Shown: positions 29,103 through 37,335 of the stretch, in pieces | Numbering within the stretch: position 1 is the stretch's first letter | Layout of the letters: each line of letters begins with the position of its first letter | Assembly: GCA_963703175.1 (NCBI GenBank) | Contig: OY969794.1 | Coordinates: 1,860,001-1,924,000 of the forward strand | Reading direction: 5' to 3' | From: VRUE01 sp963703175 | GTDB lineage: Bacteria; Actinomycetota; Thermoleophilia; Solirubrobacterales; 70-9 | Length of the DNA: 64,000 nt | Program-made: the position numbers and the translations under genes | Notes under the pieces: generated by a model | What the model was told of the DNA's origin: nothing | The model's database searches: none | What the model saw: the letters and a program-made list of their open reading frames with translations, nothing else

Positions 29103-30086
29103 TTAGCCGGTGTAGCCGGCTTCCTTGAGGTACGCGGCCGCTGCCTTAGCCGGTGACTGCTTTTCGAGTTCGACCCGGGCGTCGAGCTCCTGCATGACCG
29201 GCAGCGTCAGTCCCTTCTGGACCTCGACGATCGTCTTTTCGAAGTCGGGCCCGGCCTTTTCCGCCGTCGAGGCCTTGGTTACGAAGATGACGTTGCCCGC
29301 CGGGAAGACTTTCTTGTCGTCTTCGAGGATCACGAACTTGTCCTTCTCCGCCGAGAGCTGCGCGTCGGTGGTGAAGAGGATCGAGAGGTCCGCCTGGCCC
29401 GTTTCGAGCACCTTGTAGCGCAGGCCGATGTCGACCGGGGTGAAGGACTTGAATTTCAGCCCGTAGTACTTTTCGAGCCCGGCCAGGCAGTCGATTCGCT
29501 GGCGGCACTCAGGCGACCCGTACAGAGTCAGTTTTTCCGACTGACCTTCAAGGTCCGAAATGGTCTTGAGGCCGAGTTCGTCGGCCGTCTTCTTCAGGGT
29601 GCCGACCGCGTTGGCGCTGGCGAACGGGGTCGGCGGGAAGGCCGTCAACCCTTCCTTTTCGAATTCCGCCTTTGCTTTTTCGTAAGCCGGTTGGGCGGCA
29701 GCGGGGACATCTTCGGGTTCGAGTCCAAAGAAGGAGGTAAGGGCGGTACTGGCGTACTCCGGGTAGCCCGAGATCTGTCCCGACTTAAGGGTCTGCAGGG
29801 CGACAGTTTCGGAGCCCAGGTTGAGGTCGGTCTTCACCTTGTAGCCGGCGGCCTGCAGGGCCTGGGTGTAGACCTCACCGAGAATTTCCTGTTCGGGGAA
29901 GTTCTTCGAGCCGATCGTCAGAGTGACTTTCCCGTTCTTCGGGTTGGAGACGATCGCACCGCCGCCTTCTTCGCCGCTTTCGGTACTGCTGTCATCGCTG
30001 GAGCCGCATGCGGCGACTCCGAGGCTGAGGAAGAGCGCGAGCAGCACGGCTGCGACGGCGCGCCCTCGTTTGCTGGTGGTTCTCAC
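29103..30086 (-). CDS. osmolyte ABC transporter substrate-binding lipoprotein (OpuBC/OsmF type)
   Basis: Lipoprotein of 327 aa with the lipobox LGVAACGSS near residue 27. The mature part begins KVTLTIGSKNFPEQEILGEVYTQALQAAGYKV, a hallmark of glycine betaine/choline-binding proteins of the OpuBC/OpuCC/OsmF group, and later has SGYPEYASTALTSFF. Ligand could be glycine betaine, choline, carnitine or a related quaternary amine. It is the last gene of the minus-strand run with two permeases and an ATPase, 48 bases after the upstream permease. Confidence 0.9.
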   Translation of the reverse strand: MRTTSKRGRAVAAVLLALFLSLGVAACGSSDDSSTESGEEGGGAIVSNPKNGKVTLTIGSKNFPEQEILGEVYTQALQAAGYKVKTDLNLGSETVALQTLKSGQISGYPEYASTALTSFFGLEPEDVPAAAQPAYEKAKAEFEKEGLTAFPPTPFASANAVGTLKKTADELGLKTISDLEGQSEKLTLYGSPECRQRIDCLAGLEKYYGLKFKSFTPVDIGLRYKVLETGQADLSILFTTDAQLSAEKDKFVILEDDKKVFPAGNVIFVTKASTAEKAGPDFEKTIVEVQKGLTLPVMQELDARVELEKQSPAKAAAAYLKEAGYTG

Positions 30087-30134
30087 TGTGTGTCCTCTCT
30101 TGTCGATTGCAATGCGGTCGTTTCCGGAAAACAG

Positions 30135-30857
30135 TCAGGCTGCACTCAACTTCAAGCCTTTCGAAGTGAGCAGACGTTGAAGTCCGGCAAGCGAGAACTC
30201 GAGCACGAGGGCCAGCAAGGCGACCAGAATCGCTCCCGCCAGCACTCCGTTGTCGCCGTACACGTTGCCGTTGATGATGAAGTCGCCGAGGGTAAGAACC
30301 CCCGCTATGGGGGCGATCGTCGCCGTCGCCGCGATCGCGATCGTCGCCCCGCGAATACCGGCAAAGATGGTCGGGATCGCCAGTGGGATCTCCACTCTGC
30401 GCAGGACTTCAAGCTCGGTCATCCCCATACCGCGAGCCGCGTCGACGGTCGAGCGGTCGACCTGGCGGATGCCGACGAAGGCATTGGCGAGGATCGGGGG
30501 CACGCCGAGAACGGCGAGGGCGATCGTCAGGTTTAAGACGCCGACCCCGATCGCCGCCGCTATGAAGGCGATTAGCGCCAGCTCGGGGATTGCCCGGCCG
30601 GCATTGCCGACCGTGATCGCGAGCAATTCACCCGTTCCCCGGTGGCCCAGATAAAGACCGATCGGCAGCGCCACCAGTAATGCCAACGCCAGTGCCAGGA
30701 CCGTAAGTTCGAGCTGGTTGAGAGTGAGTTCAACCACCTGTTCGATCCCGCCGACTTTCTTGCCGCCGGTCACGTTCGAGTTCTGCGGGGTGAAGATGAA
30801 TTCGATTGCTCCCTCGATCGAGGCGAGCACGGGGTGAGGGACGGGGGGAGCAATCAT
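30135..30857 (-). CDS. osmolyte ABC transporter permease (OpuBD type)
   Basis: Permease of 240 aa with about six hydrophobic spans and the binding-protein-dependent transport loop VDAARGMGMTELEVLRRVEIPLAIPTIFAGIR, where the EAA motif contacts the ATPase. ATG 30857 overlaps the stop of the preceding permease gene (ATGA), so it is preferred over a start 21 bases further up. It pairs with the next permease as a heterodimer. Confidence 0.9.
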   Translation of the reverse strand: MIAPPVPHPVLASIEGAIEFIFTPQNSNVTGGKKVGGIEQVVELTLNQLELTVLALALALLVALPIGLYLGHRGTGELLAITVGNAGRAIPELALIAFIAAAIGVGVLNLTIALAVLGVPPILANAFVGIRQVDRSTVDAARGMGMTELEVLRRVEIPLAIPTIFAGIRGATIAIAATATIAPIAGVLTLGDFIINGNVYGDNGVLAGAILVALLALVLEFSLAGLQRLLTSKGLKLSAA

Positions 30858-31594
30858 GTTTCCGTCGCCCTCCGCCAAGGCGTCAGCAGGCGCTGGATTC
30901 CAAACAGGACTAAGCCGAAGGCGACCGCGATCAGGAAGGCGATGCCGCCGGCGAGGATCAGGTTGGTCATAAAGGTGATCCCGCCATGGAGGATCGGTTC
31001 GCCGAGGCCGCCGCCCCCGGCAAATGCCGCCAGCGTTGCTATCGCCACCGTGCTGACCGTCGCGATCTGCAGACCGGCGACTATCTCAGGCGTCGCCAAG
31101 GGCAACTCGACCTTCCAGAGGATCTGGCGGTCGGTCAGGCCCATACCTCGCGCGGCGTCCTTGACCGAGCCTGGGACGTTGGCGAGCCCGACCATCGTGT
31201 TGCGGTAGATGATCTGCAGCGTGTAGGCGCTGAGGGCGATGATCGCGGTGTCGCGCCCGCGCCCAGTGATCGGCAGCAGCAGGAAGAAAAAGGCGATGCT
31301 CGGGATCGTGTAGAGGACTCCGGTCCCGGCAAGTAGCGGCGGTTGCAGCCAGCGGTGGCGGTGCGCCAGTAACGAGAGGGCGAAGGCGATGAGGAAGCCG
31401 AGTGCGACGGAGATGACGACGAGTTCGAGGTGCTGGACCGTCGGCGTCCCGTAGCGGTCGATGTTTTCCTTGGCCCAGTCAAAACAGAAGACCTTGTTGG
31501 TCGCCTGACAGGGCAGGGTGTCTGAAGTGCGTTCGTGGAAGAAGTCCTTGCCGACTTCCCCTACGGCGGCCAGCGAGAGCAGGTGGCTATTCAT
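30854..31594 (-). CDS. osmolyte ABC transporter permease (OpuBB type)
   Basis: Second permease, 246 aa. Its N-terminal extracytoplasmic segment (SLAAVGEVGKDFFHERTSDTLPCQATNKVFCFDWAKENIDRYG) precedes six spans; this extension is common in OpuCB-like subunits. The ATPase-contact loop is VKDAARGMGLTDRQILWKVELPLATPEIVAGLQ. The ATG at 31594 overlaps the ATPase gene end by eight bases; the longer frame above it is out of register with the ATPase gene and looks spurious. Confidence 0.9.
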   Translation of the reverse strand: MNSHLLSLAAVGEVGKDFFHERTSDTLPCQATNKVFCFDWAKENIDRYGTPTVQHLELVVISVALGFLIAFALSLLAHRHRWLQPPLLAGTGVLYTIPSIAFFFLLLPITGRGRDTAIIALSAYTLQIIYRNTMVGLANVPGSVKDAARGMGLTDRQILWKVELPLATPEIVAGLQIATVSTVAIATLAAFAGGGGLGEPILHGGITFMTNLILAGGIAFLIAVAFGLVLFGIQRLLTPWRRATET

Positions 31595-32738
31595 GTGGCC
31601 GCTCCACGGCGCCGCGCTCCTCGGTCTTGGCCTTGGGCGAGGCAAGGAACTCGGAGATGATCTCGACCGAGAGCACGCCGTCGATCCGACCCTGGTGGTC
31701 GACGACGGCGGCGTACTGGGCCTCGCCCTGGAGTAGATCAGCGAGCGCGTCGCGCATCACGTCGTCGCGGTCGAGCAGCGGCCCGAGCGGCGAGTCCGGC
31801 TGCGCGGGCACCGTGTCGGCGGCAAGGTCGCGCTCCGAAAGCCAGCCCAGTGGACGCCGCTCGGAGTTGACCAGCAGTGGGTAGGCGACCTCGGCGCCCT
31901 GCAGCTTCGCCCGCACCTCGGCGGTCGGCTGGCCGACGTAGGCGAGCGGCGCCTCCCAGAGGTCGATATCGGACACGCGCATCAGCGCCAGCCGCTTCAA
32001 TGCGCGGTCGGCGCCGACGAAGTCCTCGACGAACTCGTCGGCCGGGGCCATCAGGATCTCGGCCGGAGTCGCGAACTGGGCGAGGTGACCGCCCTTACGC
32101 ATGATCGCGATTCGGTCACCCATCTTGATCGCCTCGTCGATGTCGTGGGTGACGAAGAGGACGGTCTTGCGGATCTCCGCCTGCAGGCGGAGGAACTCGT
32201 TCTGCAGGCGCTCGCGGGCGATCGGGTCGATCGCGCCGAAGGGCTCGTCCATCAGCATCACCAAGGGGTCTGCGGCCAGCGCCCGCGCGACCCCAACCCG
32301 CTGTTGCTGCCCGCCGGAGAGCTGCGCTGGGTAGCGCTCGCCCAGATCCGGGTCGAGGCCGATCAGCTCCAACAGTTCGACGGTGCGCGCCCTGGTCCGG
32401 TCCTTCTTCCAACCAAGCAGCTGCGGTACCGCGCCGATGTTCTCGGCGATCGTGCGGTGGGGGAAGAGGCCGACCTCCTGGATCACGTAGCCGATCTCGC
32501 GCCGCAGCCGCGCGGGGTCGCGGTCGCGCACCGACTCGCCGCCGATCAGGACGTCGCCTTCGGTCAGCTCGACCGTGCGGTTGACCAGCCGCATCGCGGT
32601 CGTCTTGCCGCAGCCCGAGGGGCCGACCAGGACGCAGACCTCACCAGCGGGAACCTCAAGGGTCAGCCGCTCGACCGCCGCCTCGGCGGAGTTGCCGTAG
32701 CGCTTGGTCGCATTCTCGAAGCGGACTGCTGCAGGCAC
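31587..32738 (-). CDS. osmolyte ABC transporter ATPase with CBS domains (OpuBA type)
   Basis: ATP-binding subunit of 383 aa. Walker A is VGPSGCGKTT near residue 39, the signature is LSGGQQQR, Walker B is LVMLMDEPF and the H-loop is VTHD. From about residue 255 a tandem CBS region follows (ALMRVSDIDLWEAP and DALADLLQGEAQYAAVVDHQGRIDGVLSVE), which in OpuA senses ionic strength or c-di-AMP, so transport may be osmotically gated. GTG 32738 begins right after the stop of the upstream deaminase gene. Confidence 0.92.
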   Translation of the reverse strand: MPAAVRFENATKRYGNSAEAAVERLTLEVPAGEVCVLVGPSGCGKTTAMRLVNRTVELTEGDVLIGGESVRDRDPARLRREIGYVIQEVGLFPHRTIAENIGAVPQLLGWKKDRTRARTVELLELIGLDPDLGERYPAQLSGGQQQRVGVARALAADPLVMLMDEPFGAIDPIARERLQNEFLRLQAEIRKTVLFVTHDIDEAIKMGDRIAIMRKGGHLAQFATPAEILMAPADEFVEDFVGADRALKRLALMRVSDIDLWEAPLAYVGQPTAEVRAKLQGAEVAYPLLVNSERRPLGWLSERDLAADTVPAQPDSPLGPLLDRDDVMRDALADLLQGEAQYAAVVDHQGRIDGVLSVEIISEFLASPKAKTEERGAVERPHE

Positions 32739-33998
32739 TCAGGTTGAGCCTATACCCAACCTGGCGGTTCTCTCACGGGCGCGGGCGACGATCTCCGGCA
32801 TGCCCTCGACCTCGCCGCCGCGCATCAGTACGCGGCCGGCGATGACGGTGGTGTCGACGGTCGCGCCGCTGGCTGCGTAGACGAGGTCGGAGGCTAGGTC
32901 GCCGATGCCCAGCTCGGGAGAGTTGCCGCTCAGCAGGAGGAAGTCGGCAGGGGCGCCCGGGGTGAGCGGCTCACCGCCGCCACAAAGCAGCGGGGCGCGG
33001 GTGCCGGTCGCGATCTCCAGTGCCTCGGTGGCCGGCAGCACGGTCGCATCGCCGCTCGCGTGGCGTTGGGAGAGGGCGAAGACCTTCAGGTCGGAGAACA
33101 GGTCGAGCGAGTCGTTGGAGCCGGCACCGTCGGTCCCGAGCCCGACCGCGACTCCGGCGCTGCGCGCCACTGGGTAGGGCATGATGCCGCCGACCGCGAG
33201 CTTCATGTTGGCGACCGGGTTGGCGACGACGGTTGCGCCGCGCGCCGCGATCAGCTCCAGCTCGGCCCGGTCGAGCCAGACGCCGTGGGCGAGCACGGTG
33301 CGGTCGCCAAGCAAGCCGAGTCGGTCAAGGTAAGCGGCGGGCCGTTCGCCATGGGAGGCAAGGCAGTCGCTCACCTCCTGCTCGGTCTCAGAGAGGTGAA
33401 TCTGGATCGCCAGGCCCCGCTCCGCAGCCTGCTCTCCCGCCCAGCGCAGCAGCTCTTCGCTGACCGTGTAGATCGAGTGCGGTGCGAGCGCAGCGTCGAT
33501 CTCACCTGCGTGATCAACCAGGGTGTCGAGCTCGGCCGTGACCCGCGCCTGTGCCTCGGCCGTGCGACCGTCGGCGTCGAAGAGCGGTCCGCCGATCGTC
33601 GCCCGCAGCCCGGCGTCCTCAACCGCCCGCGCCGTCGCCTCCGGCTGCCAGTACATGTCCCAGAAATGGGCCGTGCCGGTGCGGATCATCTCGGCGCAGG
33701 CGAGGCGCGTGCCCCAGTAGACGTCTTCGGCGTCAAGCTTTGCCTCGACCGGCCAGACCTTCTCCTGCAGCCAGCGCATCAGCGGCAGGTCACCTCCGTA
33801 GCCGCGGAAAAGGGTCATCGCCGCGTGGGTGTGGCCATTGACCAGGGCCGGAACCAGCGGCATCCCGCCAGCGTCGATCGTCTCCTCTCCGGGCTCCGGC
33901 GCGACGTTGGGCCCGATCGCCGCGATCGCCCCGTCCACGCAGCGCACCCCGATGCCCTCACCGTCGCGCAGCACCCCAGTGACCGTCAACGCACCCAT
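32739..33998 (-). CDS. 5-methylthioadenosine/S-adenosylhomocysteine deaminase-like amidohydrolase
   Basis: Cytosolic amidohydrolase of 419 aa in the MTA/SAH deaminase family. Metal-binding residues are in VNGHTHAAM near residue 55, QIHLSETEQE, VLAHGVWL and GTDGAGSNDSLDLF. It would deaminate methylthioadenosine to methylthioinosine. ATG 33998 (MGALTVTGV) is chosen; an in-frame ATG at 34040 lies inside a family B repeat and would add repeat-encoded residues. Directly downstream of the phosphorylase gene and immediately upstream of the ABC ATPase gene, with no spacer. Confidence 0.85.
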   Translation of the reverse strand: MGALTVTGVLRDGEGIGVRCVDGAIAAIGPNVAPEPGEETIDAGGMPLVPALVNGHTHAAMTLFRGYGGDLPLMRWLQEKVWPVEAKLDAEDVYWGTRLACAEMIRTGTAHFWDMYWQPEATARAVEDAGLRATIGGPLFDADGRTAEAQARVTAELDTLVDHAGEIDAALAPHSIYTVSEELLRWAGEQAAERGLAIQIHLSETEQEVSDCLASHGERPAAYLDRLGLLGDRTVLAHGVWLDRAELELIAARGATVVANPVANMKLAVGGIMPYPVARSAGVAVGLGTDGAGSNDSLDLFSDLKVFALSQRHASGDATVLPATEALEIATGTRAPLLCGGGEPLTPGAPADFLLLSGNSPELGIGDLASDLVYAASGATVDTTVIAGRVLMRGGEVEGMPEIVARARERTARLGIGST

Positions 33999-34015
33999 AG
34001 GTCCGTCACCCTCCG

Positions 34016-34065
34016 GACGTGCCGTCGCTCGAGTACCCATAGTGGCCTCTTAGCGACGGCACGTC
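34016..34065 (-). repeat. family B 50-bp palindromic repeat, copy 2
   Basis: Same 50-bp length and arms as copy 1 but with the centre reversed (GAGTACCCATAGTGGCCTCT), so it is inserted in the opposite orientation. It sits between two genes of one minus-strand operon: it overlaps the phosphorylase stop codon and ends 18 bases before the deaminase start. A copy inside an operon argues against a pure terminator role. Confidence 0.92.
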
Positions 34066-34732
34066 AGGCCAGCTCCGGGAGTACGGCGGCGAGGTCGTCG
34101 CGCAGGCGTGCCGCGTTGCGCTTGCGGTCGCGTTCGAGCTCGGCAGGGGAGAGCGGCTGCGCGCCCACGCCGTTGGCGAGGTTGTCGACCACGCAGACGG
34201 CTGCGTAAGGCAGCCCCAGCTCGCCGGCGACGATGCACTCCGAGGCCAGCGTCATCCCGATCAGGTCGGCGTGGGCGGCGATCAGGCCAATCTCGGCCGG
34301 GGTCTCGAAGCGCGGGCCGTTGGTCTGCCAGTAGACGCCGCCGTCGCGCAGCGGTCCGGCACTACTCGACTCCCAGGCGGCGAGGACTTCAGCCCGCCAG
34401 GCGGCGTCGAAGCCCGGCATCGCGTGGCCGCGCGGGTCGTCATAGGTCGTGACCGTCACCTGTAGAGCGATGAAGTCATCTGGGCAAACGAAGCTGCCAA
34501 CGCCTAGGTCGGCGTCAAGCGAACCGACCGAGCAGATCGCCAACACCCGGTCACAGCCTGCTTCGGCCAGCGAACGCAGGTTGGCTGCGTGGTCGATCCG
34601 GTGGGGAAGGACATAGGCCTCTGCCGGACCGTGGCGCTGCAGCACGACCGCGTGGCACTCGGCGGTCGCGGCGACCTCGGTTCCATCCGGGCCGGCGGCG
34701 CCGCTACCGAGGATGACCGCTAGGCGTCCCAC
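34064..34732 (-). CDS. methylthioinosine/methylthioadenosine phosphorylase (PNP family)
   Basis: Nucleoside phosphorylase of 222 aa, slightly shorter than usual (about 245-280). It has AVILGSGAA at the start, PHRIDHAANLRSLAEAGCDRVLAICSVGSL, GPRFETPAEI and MTLASECIVAGELGLPYAAVCVVDNLANG. In the last motif an Asn occupies the base-recognition position where adenosine-specific MTAPs carry Asp, favouring 6-oxopurines such as methylthioinosine. That fits the deaminase gene next to it and suggests a deaminating methionine-salvage route. The specificity reading is tentative. Confidence 0.8.
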   Translation of the reverse strand: MGRLAVILGSGAAGPDGTEVAATAECHAVVLQRHGPAEAYVLPHRIDHAANLRSLAEAGCDRVLAICSVGSLDADLGVGSFVCPDDFIALQVTVTTYDDPRGHAMPGFDAAWRAEVLAAWESSSAGPLRDGGVYWQTNGPRFETPAEIGLIAAHADLIGMTLASECIVAGELGLPYAAVCVVDNLANGVGAQPLSPAELERDRKRNAARLRDDLAAVLPELA

Positions 34733-34778
34733 GACGCGATCCTATTTATGAGCGCCCCGCGTCGCTTATGGTGACCCG

Positions 34779-35258
34779 ATGACCGATCGCCCTTCCGGCC
34801 GGGACGAGAGTGAGGACGCGCGCCTCGACCGTAACCTCGGCGAGTTGCTGCAGGAGCTGCGGGTTGCGCTGCCCGGCGTTCAGGTCCTTTTCGCCTTCCT
34901 GCTCGCCGTCCCGTTCCAGCAGAACTTCACCAAAATCACCTCCTTCGAGAAGAATGTCTATTTCGCGACTTTGCTCTGCACCGCGATCTCGGCGGCGTTG
35001 CTGATCTCTCCGACGGCGTACCACCGGCTTACCTTTCATCTGCAGCAGAAGCACGAGCTCGTCTTCCTTGCCAACCGGCTCACGATCGCTGGCCTTGGCT
35101 TTTTGGCACTTGCGATGACCGGCGCGGTCACCTTGATCACTGACGTGCTCTTCGGGGGGGTCGCCACGGCGGTCTTCGGAGTTGCCGCTGCGACCATGTT
35201 CGCCGTGCTCTGGGGGGTGCTGCCGCTGCGGCGGCGGTTCAGACTGAGTGGTAAGTAG
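34779..35258 (+). CDS. DUF6328-type four-span membrane protein
   Basis: Membrane protein of 159 aa. A charged N-terminus (to residue 22) precedes LGELLQELRVALPGVQVLFAFLLAVPF and three further spans near residues 60-78, 97-118 and 122-145. The conserved LQELRV..GVQVLFAFLL and FEKNVYFATLL segments match a family common in actinobacteria whose function is unknown. It is divergent from the phosphorylase gene and convergent with the HD hydrolase gene. Confidence 0.8.
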   Translation: MTDRPSGRDESEDARLDRNLGELLQELRVALPGVQVLFAFLLAVPFQQNFTKITSFEKNVYFATLLCTAISAALLISPTAYHRLTFHLQQKHELVFLANRLTIAGLGFLALAMTGAVTLITDVLFGGVATAVFGVAAATMFAVLWGVLPLRRRFRLSGK

Positions 35259-35267
35259 CCACGGCGT

Positions 35268-35888
35268 TCAGCACAAGGGAGCCCGCTCGTCTTCGGCTCG
35301 CTGACCCCAAAGCCCGACCATCTCATCGGCGAACCTTTCGACCAGGGGGACGTCGGGCGAGTGCACGAAGAGCATTTCTAGGTCGAACTCCCAGACGAGG
35401 ATCTTGACGTCGAGCGCGACCGGCATCTCCGCGTCGACGTTCTCGCCGAGAACCTCATAAGCGTCGCGCAAAACCGCCACGTTGGCGGCCTTGTCGGCGG
35501 CGAAGATCGCCCGCGCATGCGGCCCGGCTGCCGCGACCCGTTCTCGGTGCTCCTTCTTGCGCTCTTCGTAATCGGCGATCGAAGCGTCTTCGGTCAGCGC
35601 TTCGACCAGCTCGACGACTTCATCGCCGAAGCGGCCGCGCAAAGACTCTGGCGCTACTTCGGCGTGCTCGGCGACGTCGTGTAGCAAGGCGGCGGCGACC
35701 GTCTCGTCGGGATAGCCCTCCTCGGCCACCAGCTCGGCGACTGCCAGTAAGTGCTTGATAAACGGGATCTCTTCGCAGCCGGTTTGGCGAAATTGACCAG
35801 CGTGGGAACGGCGCGCAACCGAGAGCGCACCCCGCACGAGCGCCGAGCGCTCCGCCTTGGAGTCGATCCGACTGGAGGGGTAAGACAT
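35268..35888 (-). CDS. HD-domain hydrolase, MESH1/SpoT-like
   Basis: Protein of 206 aa resembling the stand-alone (p)ppGpp hydrolase MESH1. Metal-site motifs appear in order: RRSHAGQFR (His), IPFIKHLLAVAELV (His), AALLHDVAEHAE (His-Asp) and FAADKAANV (Asp). A synthetase domain is absent, so it would only degrade alarmone or a related nucleotide. An imperfect inverted repeat lies 50-71 bases upstream. True substrate is inferred from family. Confidence 0.82.
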   Translation of the reverse strand: MSYPSSRIDSKAERSALVRGALSVARRSHAGQFRQTGCEEIPFIKHLLAVAELVAEEGYPDETVAAALLHDVAEHAEVAPESLRGRFGDEVVELVEALTEDASIADYEERKKEHRERVAAAGPHARAIFAADKAANVAVLRDAYEVLGENVDAEMPVALDVKILVWEFDLEMLFVHSPDVPLVERFADEMVGLWGQRAEDERAPLC

Positions 35889-35937
35889 GCGACCTCAGGG
35901 TAACGGACCAAACGAGAAAAGCACTCCATTCGTACCG

Positions 35938-35959
35938 AAACAGGACAGATGTCTTGTTT
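35938..35959. promoter_or_regulatory. inverted repeat upstream of the HD hydrolase gene
   Basis: AAACAGGACA (35938-35947) and TGTCTTGTTT (35950-35959) pair with one G/T exception across two bases. It overlaps the MBL-gene stop codon and lies about 60 bases before the HD gene start on the same strand. It could be an operator or a weak terminator; no U-tract follows. Confidence 0.4.
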
Positions 35960-36839
35960 AGGCTGCAGCGATCGGGCTTGCCGCAGATACTCGCACGTCC
36001 AGCTCGGCTCCCTCGACGCCCAACTCGATCGCGTTTGGGTCGCCACCGTCGGCGATCCAGCGCTGGCGCGCCTCCGCTTCGAGTCGGTCGAGCTGGTCGT
36101 CGGAATGGAGTGGATCGTGGTGGAAGAGGACGGTGCGCCCGGCCCGGGTGCGGCGGGCGAAGCTGAGCGCGTGGGAGATGGAGGAGTGCCCCCAGCCAAG
36201 GTGGTTGGGGTACTCGTCGTCGGCATACTGGCCGTCGTGAATTAGCAGCGATGCATCTTCGGCGAGGCCGAAACCAGAAATCCATTCCTCCTCGAGCGTG
36301 TCGAGGTCGGCGCCGAGGGCAGGCTCGTGGTCGGGGATGTAGGCGAGCGAGTCCTCGCCGTCGTCGATCCGGTAGCCGAGCGTCGGGCCGCGGTGGGAGA
36401 CCGAGGCGGCACGGATCCGCGCCGGGCCGATCTCCCACTCTGTCTCCGGGGTGTGGCGAAAAGAGACGTCGCAGGGCAGCTCTCGCACCTCGACCGGGGA
36501 AAGTGGCGCCGAGATGTAGCGGGCGATGCGATCGCGTAAGGAGGCCTCCGGCGAGGCCGGGCCCCAGATCACGATCTCGGTCTGCGGGCGAAAGCAGGGG
36601 GCGAAGAAAACCAGGCCCTGGATGTGATCGAGGTGGAGGTGGGTGAGCAGAATATGAAGGCGGGTCGGCTCGTCGGGCAGGGCGAGACCGAGGTTGCGGA
36701 TGCCGGTGCCGGCATCGAGCGCCAACAGCGAACCGTCGGAGAGGGTGACGCCGACGCAAGAGGTGTTACCGCCGTAGCGGATCGTCTCTGGCCCTGGGGA
36801 AGGGATCGAGCCGCGCGTGCCCCAGAGCTTCGCCTTCAT
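35958..36839 (-). CDS. MBL-fold phosphodiesterase-like hydrolase
   Basis: Metallo-beta-lactamase-fold hydrolase of 293 aa, close to the PhnP/RNase Z-like group. It begins KLWGTRGSIPSPGPETIRYGGNTSCVGV and has the metal motif LLTHLHLDHIQGL, a later IPDHEP, SLLIHDGQYADDEYP and the terminal VLFHHDP. The frame is open further upstream to 37163, but that region translates out of phase with the PAS gene and has shadow composition; the ATG at 36839 comes one base after the PAS-gene stop. Possibly degrades a cyclic nucleotide or phosphonate; unproven. Confidence 0.85.
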   Translation of the reverse strand: MKAKLWGTRGSIPSPGPETIRYGGNTSCVGVTLSDGSLLALDAGTGIRNLGLALPDEPTRLHILLTHLHLDHIQGLVFFAPCFRPQTEIVIWGPASPEASLRDRIARYISAPLSPVEVRELPCDVSFRHTPETEWEIGPARIRAASVSHRGPTLGYRIDDGEDSLAYIPDHEPALGADLDTLEEEWISGFGLAEDASLLIHDGQYADDEYPNHLGWGHSSISHALSFARRTRAGRTVLFHHDPLHSDDQLDRLEAEARQRWIADGGDPNAIELGVEGAELDVRVSAASPIAAA

Positions 36840-36840
36840 C

Positions 36841-37254
36841 TCAGGCTTCGTCTCCGGTTGCCGCAGCGGGCCAAAGGACGGCGATCGCGCCGCGCGATCC
36901 GTGCGCGGTCTGGATCGGGAAGGCGGATACCTCGACCTGATGGCGGGCGCCGTCGATCGAGTGGATCTCGAAGTTGCCGTGCGCGGGGCGGTCGTCGCGG
37001 ACGGCGACGACCAGCGGCAGCTCGTCGTAGGGGATCGGCTCGCCGCTCGTATCGAAAGGTCCGAAGAGGGCGCCCCACTCCTGCGGTCCGACCGTCCCCA
37101 GTTCCTCCCACGATTTGCCCAGCAGCATTCCGGCCGCCTCGTTGTAGAAGACGAGCAGACCACCCTCGTCGACGAGGAAGGCTGGGGTCGACAAAGCCGA
37201 CATCAGATTGCGAGCAAGAATCAGCTCTAGGGGCTTTTGGGACGCAGTTGGCAC
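36841..37254 (-). CDS. stand-alone PAS-domain protein
   Basis: Soluble 137-aa protein consisting of one PAS fold: LMSALSTPAFLVDEGGLLVFYNEAAGMLLGKSWEELG through HGNFEIHSIDGARHQVEVSAFPIQ. No output domain is attached. GTG 37254 is the start. It is co-transcribed with the MBL hydrolase, one base apart, so it may sense a signal for that enzyme or bind it. A CRP-like palindrome lies 39-54 bases upstream. Confidence 0.78.
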   Translation of the reverse strand: MPTASQKPLELILARNLMSALSTPAFLVDEGGLLVFYNEAAGMLLGKSWEELGTVGPQEWGALFGPFDTSGEPIPYDELPLVVAVRDDRPAHGNFEIHSIDGARHQVEVSAFPIQTAHGSRGAIAVLWPAAATGDEA

Positions 37255-37292
37255 GTAATCGTCTACCCTCGAACGCGGGTGTGTATGCGGGC

Positions 37293-37308
37293 TGTGACTT
37301 TCGTCACT
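37293..37308. promoter_or_regulatory. CRP/FNR-like site upstream of the PAS-MBL pair
   Basis: TGTGACTTTCGTCACT fits the TGTGA-N6-TCACA rule at nine of ten positions. It is centred about 46 bases upstream of the PAS-gene start codon on the minus strand, in the spacer following the TetR gene. It is a candidate activator site. Confidence 0.45.
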
Positions 37309-37335
37309 TAGGCAATTTACAGCGCGAGGGACGCG

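Noticed and set aside
36840..37163. A 401-aa reading frame fusing extra N-terminal sequence to the MBL hydrolase
   Set aside because: The extra part overlaps the PAS gene in another frame and is Arg/Ser-rich shadow translation; the family start is at 36839.
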